The translations under genes and the position numbers were made by a program. Below, in pieces: positions 7,568 through 15,014 of a stretch of DNA of 37,593 nt. Every line of letters starts with the position of its first letter. The stretch's first letter is position 1. Source of the DNA: Candidatus Tayloriibacteriota bacterium (GTDB lineage: Bacteria > Patescibacteriota > Minisyncoccia > Phycocordibacterales > CAIRYW01); NCBI GenBank assembly GCA_029288615.1, contig JARIGV010000015.1:1-37593 (forward strand). Reading direction: 5' to 3'. The notes beneath the pieces were generated by a model that saw nothing but the letters and a program-made list of their open reading frames with translations, ran no database searches and was not told the DNA's origin.

Positions 7568-7640
7568 TGCACCCAGTAGGATTCGAACCTACGACCTTCT
7601 CCTTAAGAGGGAGCAGCTCTACCAACTGAGCTATGGGTGC
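7568..7640 (-). tRNA. tRNA-Lys (anticodon CTT)
   Basis: The acceptor GCACCCA pairs with TGGGTGC, the D-arm is GCTCAGTTGGTAGAGC, and the anticodon loop CTCTTAA reads CTT. The T-arm is GTAGGTTCGAATCCTAC. CCA is not encoded. A partial copy of its 5' half lies upstream at 7667-7691. Confidence 0.95.
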
Positions 7641-7666
7641 ATAATTTGCTTTCCTTCACTGTGGGC

Positions 7667-7691
7667 CTACCAAGACAGTTATGGGTGCATA
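7667..7691 (-). pseudogene. Degenerate copy of the tRNA-Lys 5' end
   Basis: 21 of 25 bases match the 5' part of tRNA-Lys (7619-7643): the acceptor 5' strand is intact and the D-arm is disrupted. No anticodon or T-arm follows, so it cannot be a functional tRNA. It looks like a leftover of a partial duplication or of recombination at the tRNA gene. Confidence 0.6.
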
Positions 7692-7771
7692 TTTTTTATG
7701 TAAGTAAAAATATATCAAAAAATGGCAAAATGTCTAATGTAGCGCTATGTTATACTTTATAAATATTCGCT

Positions 7772-8800
7772 ATGACCGAGCAATTTACTCTACAACAGAT
7801 CACGGACGAAAAAGACTGGCAGCCACTTCTCGTAAATGAAACCACTCCATTTACCCAAAGTTTTGAATACGGCATGTGGCAAGATGCACTCCACCGCACC
7901 GTAAAGAGATTTGTTGTTTTTGAAGGAAATTCTCCTAAAGCTTTTTTTCAAATAATTTTCTATCCTCTCATAGCAGAAAAAAAATATGGTTATGTTCCTT
8001 ATGGTCCCGTTGCGTCTGGTTGGACTCAAGAACTTCTTATTTTCATAAAAGAAAAAATAAAAGAAATTTCTAAAAAAGAAAACGCTGTTTTTGTACGACT
8101 CGATTTTACACCAATACTTACTGATACATTCCAAACACTTTTTACAAAACCAAAACTTTTTTCATACATCGGCTCGTACTTTCAGCCACGCTACGAATGG
8201 CTTTTGTCACTTGAAAAAGGAGAAGAGGAGATTATGGCAAACATGCATCAGAAAGGAAGATACTCAGTACGACTTGCAGAGAAAAAAGGAGTACAGGTTG
8301 AAATAGTAGAAAAAGATTTTCAAGCGCATCTCTCAGTTTTTTATAAACTCATGTCTGACACAGCAAAGCGAAATGGATTTTCACTTCACGAAAGAAAATA
8401 TTACGAAGCAATTTTTGAAAGCGTTGAAGGAAAGGGAAATGCATATCTAGTCATCGCGAAATATGAAGAAGAAATCTTAGCGATGGATTTTGTTTTTATG
8501 TATGGCAAAACCGCAATGTATGTTTTTGGCGGATCAAGCGGCACTCATCGCGAACTTTCAGCGCCACATCTCGCGCAGTGGAGATCGCTTTGTCATGCAA
8601 AAAAACTAGGCATGCGATTTTATAATTTCGGCGGTATCGAAGATCCTGAAAGAATTCTTCATAAAGATTGGGAAGGAATTACATCTTTCAAACAGAAGTT
8701 TGGTGGCTTTGTTTTGAAACATAGCGATTTCTATGATGTTGTTTCAAATCGGCTATTATATTTCTTGTATACTGTAAGAAAACAAATAAAGAGTAGGTAA
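7772..8800 (+). CDS. FemAB-family aminoacyltransferase (peptidoglycan bridge)
   Basis: Probably a cytoplasmic enzyme that transfers amino acids from aminoacyl-tRNA to the side chain of peptidoglycan precursors. The 342 aa hold the two GNAT-like halves of the FemX/FemAB type, with family-like segments YVPYGPV, MHQKGRYSVRLAEKKGVQVEI, AMDFVFMYGKTAMYVFGGSSG and FYNFGGIEDPERILHKDWEGITSFKQKFGG. It has no membrane helix. It is followed one base later by a MurE-like ligase, so both probably act on the same precursor. TATACT at 7751-7756 may be its -10 element. The amino acid added cannot be inferred. Confidence 0.85.
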   Translation: MTEQFTLQQITDEKDWQPLLVNETTPFTQSFEYGMWQDALHRTVKRFVVFEGNSPKAFFQIIFYPLIAEKKYGYVPYGPVASGWTQELLIFIKEKIKEISKKENAVFVRLDFTPILTDTFQTLFTKPKLFSYIGSYFQPRYEWLLSLEKGEEEIMANMHQKGRYSVRLAEKKGVQVEIVEKDFQAHLSVFYKLMSDTAKRNGFSLHERKYYEAIFESVEGKGNAYLVIAKYEEEILAMDFVFMYGKTAMYVFGGSSGTHRELSAPHLAQWRSLCHAKKLGMRFYNFGGIEDPERILHKDWEGITSFKQKFGGFVLKHSDFYDVVSNRLLYFLYTVRKQIKSR

Positions 8801-8801
8801 T

Positions 8802-10106
8802 ATGAAAAAAATACTCCGAAAAATAACACCGCACTGGATTATCTCCCTCTATCACTATTTTTTGGCCGTGATCGCAACCCTTTTGTATGGTTTTCCATCA
8901 CGCCGGATGATTATTATTGGTATCACAGGAACAAAAGGGAAAACATCGACAGCAAACTTTGTCTGGTCGGCACTTGAGTCTTCTGGAATGAAGACAGGTA
9001 TTTTAAGTACTGCCAATGTGCGTATTGGGGAGAAAGAAATTCTTAATCCTTTTCATATGACAATGCCTGGACGCTTTGTGGTGCAGAAATTTCTTAAAAG
9101 AATGGCAGATGAGGGCTGCAAAGCTGCGATCGTAGAAACAACATCACAAGGTATTGTTCAGCACCGACATATTGGTATATGGTATGACATTGCTATTTTT
9201 ACAAATCTCACACCGGAGCATATTGATTCGCATGGAAGTTTTGAAAATTATAAAAATGCAAAAAAAGTTCTTTTTTCATATCTTTCTGCTTTTGGGAAAA
9301 AGAAAATAGATGGCAAAATAATTCCAAAGACAATCATTGCAAATGGTGACAGCGAGCATGCGCCAGATTTTTTGAATTTTCCTGCTGACATTAAAAAGAC
9401 ATTTAGTATCCACAAAGCGTCGGACTATCAAGCCAAAAATATTATTGAAAATACAGAAGGTGTATCTTTCGACTTTGATGGTAATCCGTACGCGCTTTCA
9501 ATTCCAGGACGATTCAATATTTTAAATGCTCTTCCAGCACTTGCTATTGGAGATGTGCTCGGGATTCCAAAAATAAATATTTCTGAAGGTCTTCGAAATA
9601 TTGGGGTTATTCCTGGAAGAATGGAGGAGATAAAAGAAGGGCAAAAATTTAAAGTCATTGTTGACTATGCACATGAAAAACAAAGTATGACCAATGTTTT
9701 GGAAACTGCTTTCAATCTTAAAAAACCAGGAGGAAAAATTATCATTCTTCTTGGTGCTGAAGGTGGGGGAAGAGATAAATCAAAACGAGGGATTATGGGA
9801 GAGCTCACAGGACGCCTCGCAGACTTTGTAATTTGCTCTAATACGGATCCTTATGATGATGATCCGCTTCCTATTGCTGAAGACATTGCCATTGCCGCAG
9901 AAAGCGCTGGAAAGGTCCGAGATGTAAATCTTTTTGTGATTTTGGATCGAAGAGAGGGAATAGCAAAAGCACTTTCTCTTGCAGATGAAAACGACGTTGT
10001 ACTCATCACAACAAAAGGAGCCGAACAATCGATGATCATTGGTGACAAAACAATTCCTTGGGATGATCGAATGGTAGTAAGAGAGGAGCTGCGAAAGATT
10101 CTCTAG
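8802..10106 (+). CDS. MurE-like Mur ligase with N-terminal membrane segment
   Basis: An ATP-dependent amide ligase, probably adding the third residue to the UDP-MurNAc peptide. The P-loop GITGTKGKTS is at residues 40-49, followed by VETTSQG, TNLTPEHIDSHGS, VIVDYAHEKQSM and GAEGGGRDKSKRG, all MurE-like. The substrate-binding N-terminal Mur domain is missing; a hydrophobic segment (about 12-30) takes its place, giving 434 aa against roughly 490-500 for MurE. The DNPR motif of diaminopimelate-adding enzymes is replaced by NTDPYDDDP, arguing against a diaminopimelate specificity. It is coupled to FemAB and shares its CTAG end with the convergent SET gene. Confidence 0.8.
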   Translation: MKKILRKITPHWIISLYHYFLAVIATLLYGFPSRRMIIIGITGTKGKTSTANFVWSALESSGMKTGILSTANVRIGEKEILNPFHMTMPGRFVVQKFLKRMADEGCKAAIVETTSQGIVQHRHIGIWYDIAIFTNLTPEHIDSHGSFENYKNAKKVLFSYLSAFGKKKIDGKIIPKTIIANGDSEHAPDFLNFPADIKKTFSIHKASDYQAKNIIENTEGVSFDFDGNPYALSIPGRFNILNALPALAIGDVLGIPKINISEGLRNIGVIPGRMEEIKEGQKFKVIVDYAHEKQSMTNVLETAFNLKKPGGKIIILLGAEGGGRDKSKRGIMGELTGRLADFVICSNTDPYDDDPLPIAEDIAIAAESAGKVRDVNLFVILDRREGIAKALSLADENDVVLITTKGAEQSMIIGDKTIPWDDRMVVREELRKIL

Positions 10107-10567
10107 TCAAAATAAATAACTTTTTTGCAATTTTTTGAGCCGCAATTGCATGTAAATTTTTCACCAGTTTTTTTGTGATTTGAAAAATCGGATGTGAGCT
10201 CTTCGTTTTTTGCAATATCTCTTTTTGCGGTCATTACAAATTTGTTTATATTTTTACAATTGGAATTGCAGGAATGATTGATGAAATCTGCAGAATCGAG
10301 TTCTTTTTCATTTCTTTCGGCAAGATAAAATCCTGGATAGAGTTCGAGGGCATAGTGAAATCCAATATCTTTTGAGAGTCTTTTGATTTCGGATTTTGTT
10401 GTCACACATCCACCCCATGCAGCAACAATCTCACCTTTCTGTATATTTTGTTTTGCAAAGAGTCCTAAACCTTGAATGGGACTTATTCGAGTTTCTGTTT
10501 TAGGAGAAATATATCCATGTACCCGAGGTGTTTTCTTTAATTGTGCAAGCATTCGTGAATAGTTCAT
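10103..10567 (-). CDS. SET-domain protein with post-SET cysteines
   Basis: A 154-aa SET-type protein, probably a lysine methyltransferase. It shows the N-terminal SET motif (PIQGLGLFAKQNIQKGEIV), NHSCNSNC, NEELTSDF and the post-SET zinc cluster CNCGSKNC. Where most SET enzymes have a tyrosine after the acidic residue (TYDY), this one has TSDF, which may alter activity. The reading frame extends upstream over a tRNA copy, but the ATG at 10567 begins the conserved part. The gene ends in a four-base CTAG overlap with the convergent Mur ligase. Confidence 0.85.
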   Translation of the reverse strand: MNYSRMLAQLKKTPRVHGYISPKTETRISPIQGLGLFAKQNIQKGEIVAAWGGCVTTKSEIKRLSKDIGFHYALELYPGFYLAERNEKELDSADFINHSCNSNCKNINKFVMTAKRDIAKNEELTSDFSNHKKTGEKFTCNCGSKNCKKVIYFD

Positions 10568-10571
10568 TTTG

Positions 10572-10684
10572 TGTGCCCAGGGTGGGACTCGGTCACAAGT
10601 ATTTTTCTGCTGAAAAATCTTGCGACCCCGCCTCGCGCCGACGCGCTCCGGCTTTCTCGTCCCACGACCTAAACTATGTTTATG
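10572..10684 (-). repeat. tRNA-templated folded element behind tRNA-Leu(TAA)
   Basis: Read in tRNA sense: a hairpin TAAAC-ata-GTTTA starts 2 bases after the tRNA (10670-10682). An inverted T-arm segment GTGGGAC follows, then hairpin A (GCC..CGCG-TCGG-CGCG..GGC) and hairpin B (GTCGCA .. TTTCAGCAGAAA .. TGTGAC). The element ends with a 20-base exact direct copy of the tRNA 3' end (10572-10591 equals 10683-10702). GTGGGAC can pair with GTCCCAC of the copy, making a three-way junction. It is colinear with the element behind tRNA-Trp. Confidence 0.75.
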
Positions 10685-10770
10685 TGCCCAGGGTGGGACT
10701 CGAACCCACACGCCTTTTTTGAAAGCTGGGGATTTTAAGTCCCCTATGTCTACCATTCCATCACCCGGGC
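10685..10770 (-). tRNA. tRNA-Leu (anticodon TAA)
   Basis: A class II tRNA: acceptor GCCCGGG pairs with CCTGGGC, the anticodon stem is GGGGA / TCCCC with loop CTTAAAA, it has a long variable arm, and the T-arm is GTGGGTTCGAGTCCCAC. No CCA follows the discriminator A. It is followed directly by a folded element carrying a second copy of its 3' end. Confidence 0.95.
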
Positions 10771-10781
10771 GAAAAGATGAA

Positions 10782-10936
10782 GCGTAGGCGGATCCTCGCC
10801 TTACAGGCGCAGTACACCTTTTGGATATTTTGTTTCGCAGTACTCACAAAATATGCTCAAAAGGTTTTCGATTCCCTAAATGAGTGATTTCGATCACTCA
10901 TTTCCTACGCCAATAAAAAGCGGAGCTTTTTATTGG
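10782..10936 (-). repeat. tRNA-templated folded element behind tRNA-Cys
   Basis: In tRNA sense: a 12-bp hairpin CCAATAAAAAGC / GCTTTTTATTGG starts at the CCA, followed by the inverted acceptor end GGCGTAGG. Next comes a hairpin AAATGAGTGAT / ATCACTCATTT, then the inverted T-arm GGGAATCGAA (10867-10876 on +, exact to 10947-10956). After that come a long hairpin ACCTTTTG..ACAAAATAT (10816-10865), a small GC hairpin, and a direct copy of the acceptor end (10782-10791 matches 10939-10948). The plan matches the Leu and Trp elements, but the sequence differs. Confidence 0.7.
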
Positions 10937-11008
10937 AGGCGTAGGCGGGAATCGAACCCGCGCATGACGGTTTTGCAGACCGGAGCGTTACCACTTCGCC
11001 ACTACGCC
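10934..11008 (-). tRNA. tRNA-Cys (anticodon GCA)
   Basis: The acceptor GGCGTAG pairs with CTACGCC, the anticodon stem is CCGGT / ACCGT with loop CTGCAAA, the T-arm is GCGGGTTCGATTCCCGC, the discriminator is U, and CCA is encoded (10934-10936). It lies 24 bases after rbfA and may be co-transcribed with it. Confidence 0.95.
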
Positions 11009-11032
11009 AAGTCACATAAATCTAGCAAAAAT

Positions 11033-11359
11033 TTAGGGTTTTTGCGAGATTGTATCTATAGTCTGTCTATTCTTTTCACCAAGATCAATTTCGAAATCAA
11101 TGAAAGGGATGCGAGCGATGCCCGAGTTATGTTTGAGGTAGTCTCTAAACTCAGCTCGTTTTCTTTTTGCAAAATTGAGTGCACTTTCTTCTGCGGATTC
11201 TGGATAGGTCGTGAAATAAATTGTCACAAACTTTCCGTCACTCGATGAATGCACATTTGTTACCGTAAGAAGGGCGGTACCATTGCCTTCTTCAAGGAGA
11301 AATTTGCTCGCAAATTCGCGTACAACCTCTTCTATTTTTCTATCGCGATACTGTGCCAT
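11033..11359 (-). CDS. rbfA: Ribosome-binding factor A
   Basis: A small KH-fold factor that binds the 30S subunit during 16S rRNA 5'-end maturation. The 108 aa are near family length, with the N-terminal RDRKIEEVVREFASKFLLEE helix, TVTNVHSSSDGKFVTIYFTTYP, and the C-terminal RIPFIDFEID strand typical of RbfA. Its ATG overlaps the stop of infB by one base (TAATG), the classic infB-rbfA arrangement, so translation is probably coupled. Confidence 0.92.
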   Translation of the reverse strand: MAQYRDRKIEEVVREFASKFLLEEGNGTALLTVTNVHSSSDGKFVTIYFTTYPESAEESALNFAKRKRAEFRDYLKHNSGIARIPFIDFEIDLGEKNRQTIDTISQKP

Positions 11360-12864
11360 TAGTTTTCAATAATTGAAAAAGCCTCAATAAAATCACCTGG
11401 CATTATTTCGATCTTTGATTCGATCATTGCTCCAAATTCAATTCCTTCCGTTACTTCTTTTGTTTCTACTTTGGACTGCTGGAGTGCTTTTACTTTACCT
11501 CGGCCAACTTCAGCATCTCGACGCATGATCTTTACATCGTTGTTAAGAGAAATTGTTCCTTCGTTAACTCGCCCTCCGACGATCTGTTTATCCTTTGTTC
11601 GAGAAAAAGTCTTGAGTATCTTTGCGATACCACTTTTTTCCTCTGCTTTCATTTTTGGTCGTCTTTCCGCCATAAGATTTTCAAGCCACTCAGCAAGTTT
11701 GTAGATAATGTTGAATGTTTCAATGGTGACACCAGCGCGCTCTGCGAGGTTTTTTGCCGCAGCGTCTGTCTTTGTATCAAATCCTAAGATGACACTTCCT
11801 TCTTTCGTCATCGCGAGTTTTACATCTCCTTCAGAAATGAAGCCAACACCTCGAGAAATAATTTTTACCGCAACGCGATCGTTTTTGATCTTTCGAATTT
11901 CGTGAACAATAGCCTCGATAACATCTGTTGTTGATGCTTTGATAATGACTGGAATAGAAACTGGTGCATCGGTTGGGCCGATGTCGAGAATCCCATCAAG
12001 TTTTGGTGCAGCAGCTTTGTTTTTCTCTACAAGCGCCTCAGCTTCTTTTTTATTTGAAACAACTTGTACGATTTCTCCAACAGGTGGCATCTTATCAAAA
12101 CCAAGAATACGTACAGGATCAGATGGAAAAGCCTCTTTGATTGGCTTTCCTTCAAAATTTTCCATGATACGGACAGGGGAGAGCGTTGTATCGCACACAA
12201 CGAACATTCCACTTTTTATATGACCATCTTTAAGAATAAGTGACGCACCAATACCTTTTGTAACACTTCTTTCAGCACCGATGACAATTCCTTCACCAGG
12301 TTTTTTAGGATCTGCTTTGAGATCAGAAATTTCAGAAAGAAGAATGATCATGTCGAGAAGGTCATTTACTCCTTCTCCAGAGACGGCAGAGAGTGCTACA
12401 GCAGGGACATCTCCTCCGTATCCTTCAATATAAATTTCGTTTTCAGCGAGAACTTGTTTTGTGCGATCGACGCTAGCATTCGGTTTATCTATCTTTGTCA
12501 TCGCCACAATAAAAGGAATGTGAGCTTGTTTTATAGAATTGAGAGCTTCAAGTGTTTGAGGTTTTACGCCTTCGTCTGCTGCAACAACAAGAATTGCAAT
12601 GTCAGCGACGCTTGCGCCTCGGCTTCGAAGTGCGCCAAAAGCTTCGTGTCCTGGTGTATCAAGAAAAGTGATTGAAGATGTTTTTCCTTCGGAATTTTTA
12701 TGTGTGACTTTATATGCGCTCATGCGCTGAGTGATGCCGCCAGCTTCTTTTGCTGTCGTGTTTGTTTTGCGGATATAGTCAAGAAGCGTCGACTTTCCGT
12801 GGTCGATGTGTCCGAATACCCCCACAACCGGGGGCCGTATGCTGCTTTGTGTTTTTGTATCCAT
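11359..12864 (-). CDS. infB: Translation initiation factor IF-2, short form
   Basis: A GTPase that places initiator tRNA on the 30S subunit and promotes subunit joining. The G domain starts almost at the N-terminus: [12 protein letters not shown] (about residues 18-29), [14 protein letters not shown] and ALSAVSGEG. Domains II, III and the C-terminal tRNA-binding domain (ending in the [15 protein letters not shown] region) follow. At 501 aa it lacks the long N-terminal region of most bacterial IF-2, as expected in reduced genomes. G1 reads GHIDHGKST rather than the common GHVDHGKTS. It lies between a DUF4446 gene (12-base gap) and rbfA. Confidence 0.93.
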   Translation of the reverse strand: MDTKTQSSIRPPVVGVFGHIDHGKSTLLDYIRKTNTTAKEAGGITQRMSAYKVTHKNSEGKTSSITFLDTPGHEAFGALRSRGASVADIAILVVAADEGVKPQTLEALNSIKQAHIPFIVAMTKIDKPNASVDRTKQVLAENEIYIEGYGGDVPAVALSAVSGEGVNDLLDMIILLSEISDLKADPKKPGEGIVIGAERSVTKGIGASLILKDGHIKSGMFVVCDTTLSPVRIMENFEGKPIKEAFPSDPVRILGFDKMPPVGEIVQVVSNKKEAEALVEKNKAAAPKLDGILDIGPTDAPVSIPVIIKASTTDVIEAIVHEIRKIKNDRVAVKIISRGVGFISEGDVKLAMTKEGSVILGFDTKTDAAAKNLAERAGVTIETFNIIYKLAEWLENLMAERRPKMKAEEKSGIAKILKTFSRTKDKQIVGGRVNEGTISLNNDVKIMRRDAEVGRGKVKALQQSKVETKEVTEGIEFGAMIESKIEIMPGDFIEAFSIIEN

Positions 12865-12876
12865 GAATTCTTTGCA

Positions 12877-13365
12877 CTAACGTTGTTTGCCTTGCAGTGA
12901 CGCTTTTGAGCGCTCCAAAGCCTCCTTTTCCTCATCTGTAAGTGAGTGTTCTGACGAAAAAGCCTTTACAGGCTTCGTAAAAATGCTCACGCGGTCCCTG
13001 GAGTAGTAGAGGCCTGACACCACAATACCATCTCCGCTCTCATTTACAAATGACGTTGAAAAGCTTTGATTTCCGACAGAGTTTACTCCCGTAAAAGGGG
13101 TAAAGCGCACAGTCTCAATAGACTGAACACTTCGAGAAACTCTTTTCTCAATATCATTCAAATATTCATTGATTTTCTTTTCAAAATCACGAAGATCTTC
13201 GATATGGTTTTTTGTTGAGATGAGATGATCGCTGAGATTTTCTGTGCCTGACATAAGCATTCTTTTCATCTTTCTTTGAAGAACAAAAATCCAGAGTGCG
13301 AGGACAATAATGAGTACAAATGAAACAATTAAAAGATAAAATGTTGTCTGGAGTGAAATATTCAT
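12877..13365 (-). CDS. DUF4446-type membrane-anchored protein
   Basis: A 162-aa protein of unknown function. It has one N-terminal helix (about residues 8-29), a basic stretch, then a helical region likely to form a coiled coil (about 40-80). A conserved beta-rich part follows (TVRFTPFTGVNSVGNQSFSTSFVNESGDGIVVSGLYYSRD), with a charged tail. The sequence VRFNPF..GGNQSFS..L.GDGVVISSL is the hallmark of DUF4446. It is the first gene of an apparent operon with infB and rbfA; TATAAT at 13382-13387 (minus strand) lies 16 bases before the ATG. Confidence 0.75.
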   Translation of the reverse strand: MNISLQTTFYLLIVSFVLIIVLALWIFVLQRKMKRMLMSGTENLSDHLISTKNHIEDLRDFEKKINEYLNDIEKRVSRSVQSIETVRFTPFTGVNSVGNQSFSTSFVNESGDGIVVSGLYYSRDRVSIFTKPVKAFSSEHSLTDEEKEALERSKASLQGKQR

Positions 13366-13427
13366 AGTGAAATTAGAAAAGATTATACCGCAGAGCTTTT
13401 CAATTTAAAAATATTTAATCTGAACAT

Positions 13428-13453
13428 AAAAAAATTCCACACATGATGTGTGG
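13428..13453 (-). terminator. Terminator after the 70-aa membrane protein gene
   Basis: On the minus strand a CCACACA / TGTGTGG hairpin is followed by AATTTTTTTA. It separates the small membrane gene from the DUF4446-infB-rbfA unit. Confidence 0.75.
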
Positions 13454-13460
13454 GTTAGTG

Positions 13461-13673
13461 TCAAAACGGCGAAATGAGCGTAATCGGCGCAGGCTTCGGT
13501 GCTTCGAGTTTTTTAAGCTTCTCACGGAGCTCGATGGGCGTATTGACGCCGGAGGCCTCTCGCCATTGAGAAACTGTAAGCCGCCACGTTATTATTGCCG
13601 AGATCAGTGCAATTGTTGTGGTGGCAAGGAGTATAGCCAGATTTGTCGATCCCGCATCGGTCTTTCTTTTCAT
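13461..13673 (-). CDS. Small single-helix membrane protein
   Basis: A 70-aa orphan with one N-terminal helix (about residues 11-33: NLAILLATTTIALISAIITW) and a basic, Pro-rich C-terminal half (ELREKLKKLEAPKPAP). It is flanked by its own terminator and a 51-base divergent intergenic region shared with the cysteine desulfurase gene. I do not recognise the family; a real ORF is supported by its helix, its start context and the terminator just after the stop. Confidence 0.55.
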   Translation of the reverse strand: MKRKTDAGSTNLAILLATTTIALISAIITWRLTVSQWREASGVNTPIELREKLKKLEAPKPAPITLISPF

Positions 13674-13724
13674 ACAAATGAGCTTGCTAAAGGTTATTTT
13701 TTACCATAATATCCATCTCACGAA

Positions 13725-14939
13725 ATGTCAATAAAACCAAAAAATAAAAGCAATAAAAAAAGAGTGTATTTGGACTATGCAGCCGGAGCACCAATCGATA
13801 AAGATGTACTTAAGGAATATGTAAAAGTTCTAGGGAATTTTGCGAACCCGACATCTTTCTACCGAGAGGCTCTTGATGCAAAGAAAATCTATGAAAATGC
13901 AAGAAAGAGAATTTCAGAAATTCTCCGTGCAAGACCTCAGGAAATAGTTTTCACATCTGGTGCAACAGAATCAAATAACATGGCACTTCTTGGTGTCATT
14001 GAAGAAGCAAAGAAGAGAGGAATTAAAAATCCACATATCATTTCTTCATCAATCGAGCACAAATCAATTCTCGAGCCGCTTCTCGCGCTTTCGAAGTGGG
14101 GAGTTTCTGTAACACTTCTTGACCCTGATGAAAAAGGCTTTATTGACCCAAAAAAAGTTCGTGAAGCATTGCGGGAAAATACTGTTTTGGTTTCGATTAT
14201 GTACGTCAACAATGAAATTGGCAGCATTTTGCCGATTCGCGATATGGCAAAAGAAATTCGTCGCTATAAAAAAGAACAGAAGAGTGAAAAACAGAGCTTC
14301 GTGTACCCATTACTTCACACAGATGCGTGCCAAGCAGCGAATTTTCTTTCTCTTGATGTTCTGACTCTTGGAATCGACCTCATGACACTCCATAGTCCGA
14401 AAGTATATGGTCCAGCAGGTATTGGTGCGCTTTATATAAAGACTGGTACACCGATTTCACCAATTGTATTTGGCGGCGGTCAGGAAGAAAATCTCCGAAG
14501 TGGCCGAGAAAATACAGCGCTTGCTCATGCTTTTTCCTTTGCTCTCGAATCCGCGCAAAAAATAAAAGACAAAGAATTAAAAAGAGTAGAAAAACTTCGC
14601 GAAATTTTTATTAAAGAAGTTTCTAAGAGAATTCCAAATGCAGTCATAAATGGTGATGCACAAAGTCACATTCCACATATCGCAAGTGTTACAATTCCAG
14701 ATCTAGATGCAGAATTTGCGGTCATTGCGCTCGACAGTAAAGGTTTTGCTGTCTCAAGTGCGAGTTCGTGTATGAGCACCCAAAAAGATTCATATTCGTA
14801 TGTAATAGAACGTGTCACAGGAAGCCGCGAAAAGGCGCTTTCAACACTTCGTGTGAGCTTTGGTCGCGACACGACTGCAGAGAATATTCGTAATTGTGTA
14901 AAGGCAATTTCTGAGGTACAATTCCACCAAAAGTTTTAG
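13725..14939 (+). CDS. Cysteine desulfurase (NifS/IscS-like)
   Basis: A PLP enzyme that takes sulfur from cysteine for Fe-S clusters or thiolated tRNA. N-terminal YLDYAAGAPID, TSGATESNN (PLP phosphate region), HKSILEPL, VNNEIGSI, HTDACQA and the lysine motif LHSPKVYGPAGIGALY are visible. The FGGGQEENLRSGRENTA segment and the catalytic cysteine loop SSASSCMS follow. The length (404 aa) is normal. An uncommon SPK replaces HK before YGP. No scaffold (IscU) or MnmA gene is adjacent, so its acceptor here is unknown; with miaA and dus in the window, tRNA modification is a reasonable guess. Confidence 0.9.
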   Translation: MSIKPKNKSNKKRVYLDYAAGAPIDKDVLKEYVKVLGNFANPTSFYREALDAKKIYENARKRISEILRARPQEIVFTSGATESNNMALLGVIEEAKKRGIKNPHIISSSIEHKSILEPLLALSKWGVSVTLLDPDEKGFIDPKKVREALRENTVLVSIMYVNNEIGSILPIRDMAKEIRRYKKEQKSEKQSFVYPLLHTDACQAANFLSLDVLTLGIDLMTLHSPKVYGPAGIGALYIKTGTPISPIVFGGGQEENLRSGRENTALAHAFSFALESAQKIKDKELKRVEKLREIFIKEVSKRIPNAVINGDAQSHIPHIASVTIPDLDAEFAVIALDSKGFAVSSASSCMSTQKDSYSYVIERVTGSREKALSTLRVSFGRDTTAENIRNCVKAISEVQFHQKF

Positions 14940-15014
14940 TTTTTTGGTTCTTTTCTCAGTTATCCCAGTCTTTCCTTGGTTTTGCCTGGAAATTCAATAA
15001 TTTCTTTAAATACA

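Noticed and set aside
10572-10591. A second tRNA-Leu gene
   Set aside because: Only the T-arm and acceptor 3' strand are copied; no anticodon or D-arm is present.
10572-10702. A classic tRNA-integrated island with att sites
   Set aside because: The 20-base direct repeat is att-like, but only about 111 bases lie between the copies and there is no integrase gene; the folded-element reading explains more.
10568-10756. A 63-codon upstream extension of the SET-domain gene
   Set aside because: It runs through the tRNA-Leu(TAA) element and into the tRNA itself; the repeated RVPPWAHK in its translation just reflects the duplicated tRNA 3' end.
14976-15014. An earlier start for the trypsin-fold protein
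   Set aside because: The upstream 13 residues are not signal-like and the ATG at 15015 directly precedes the membrane helix.
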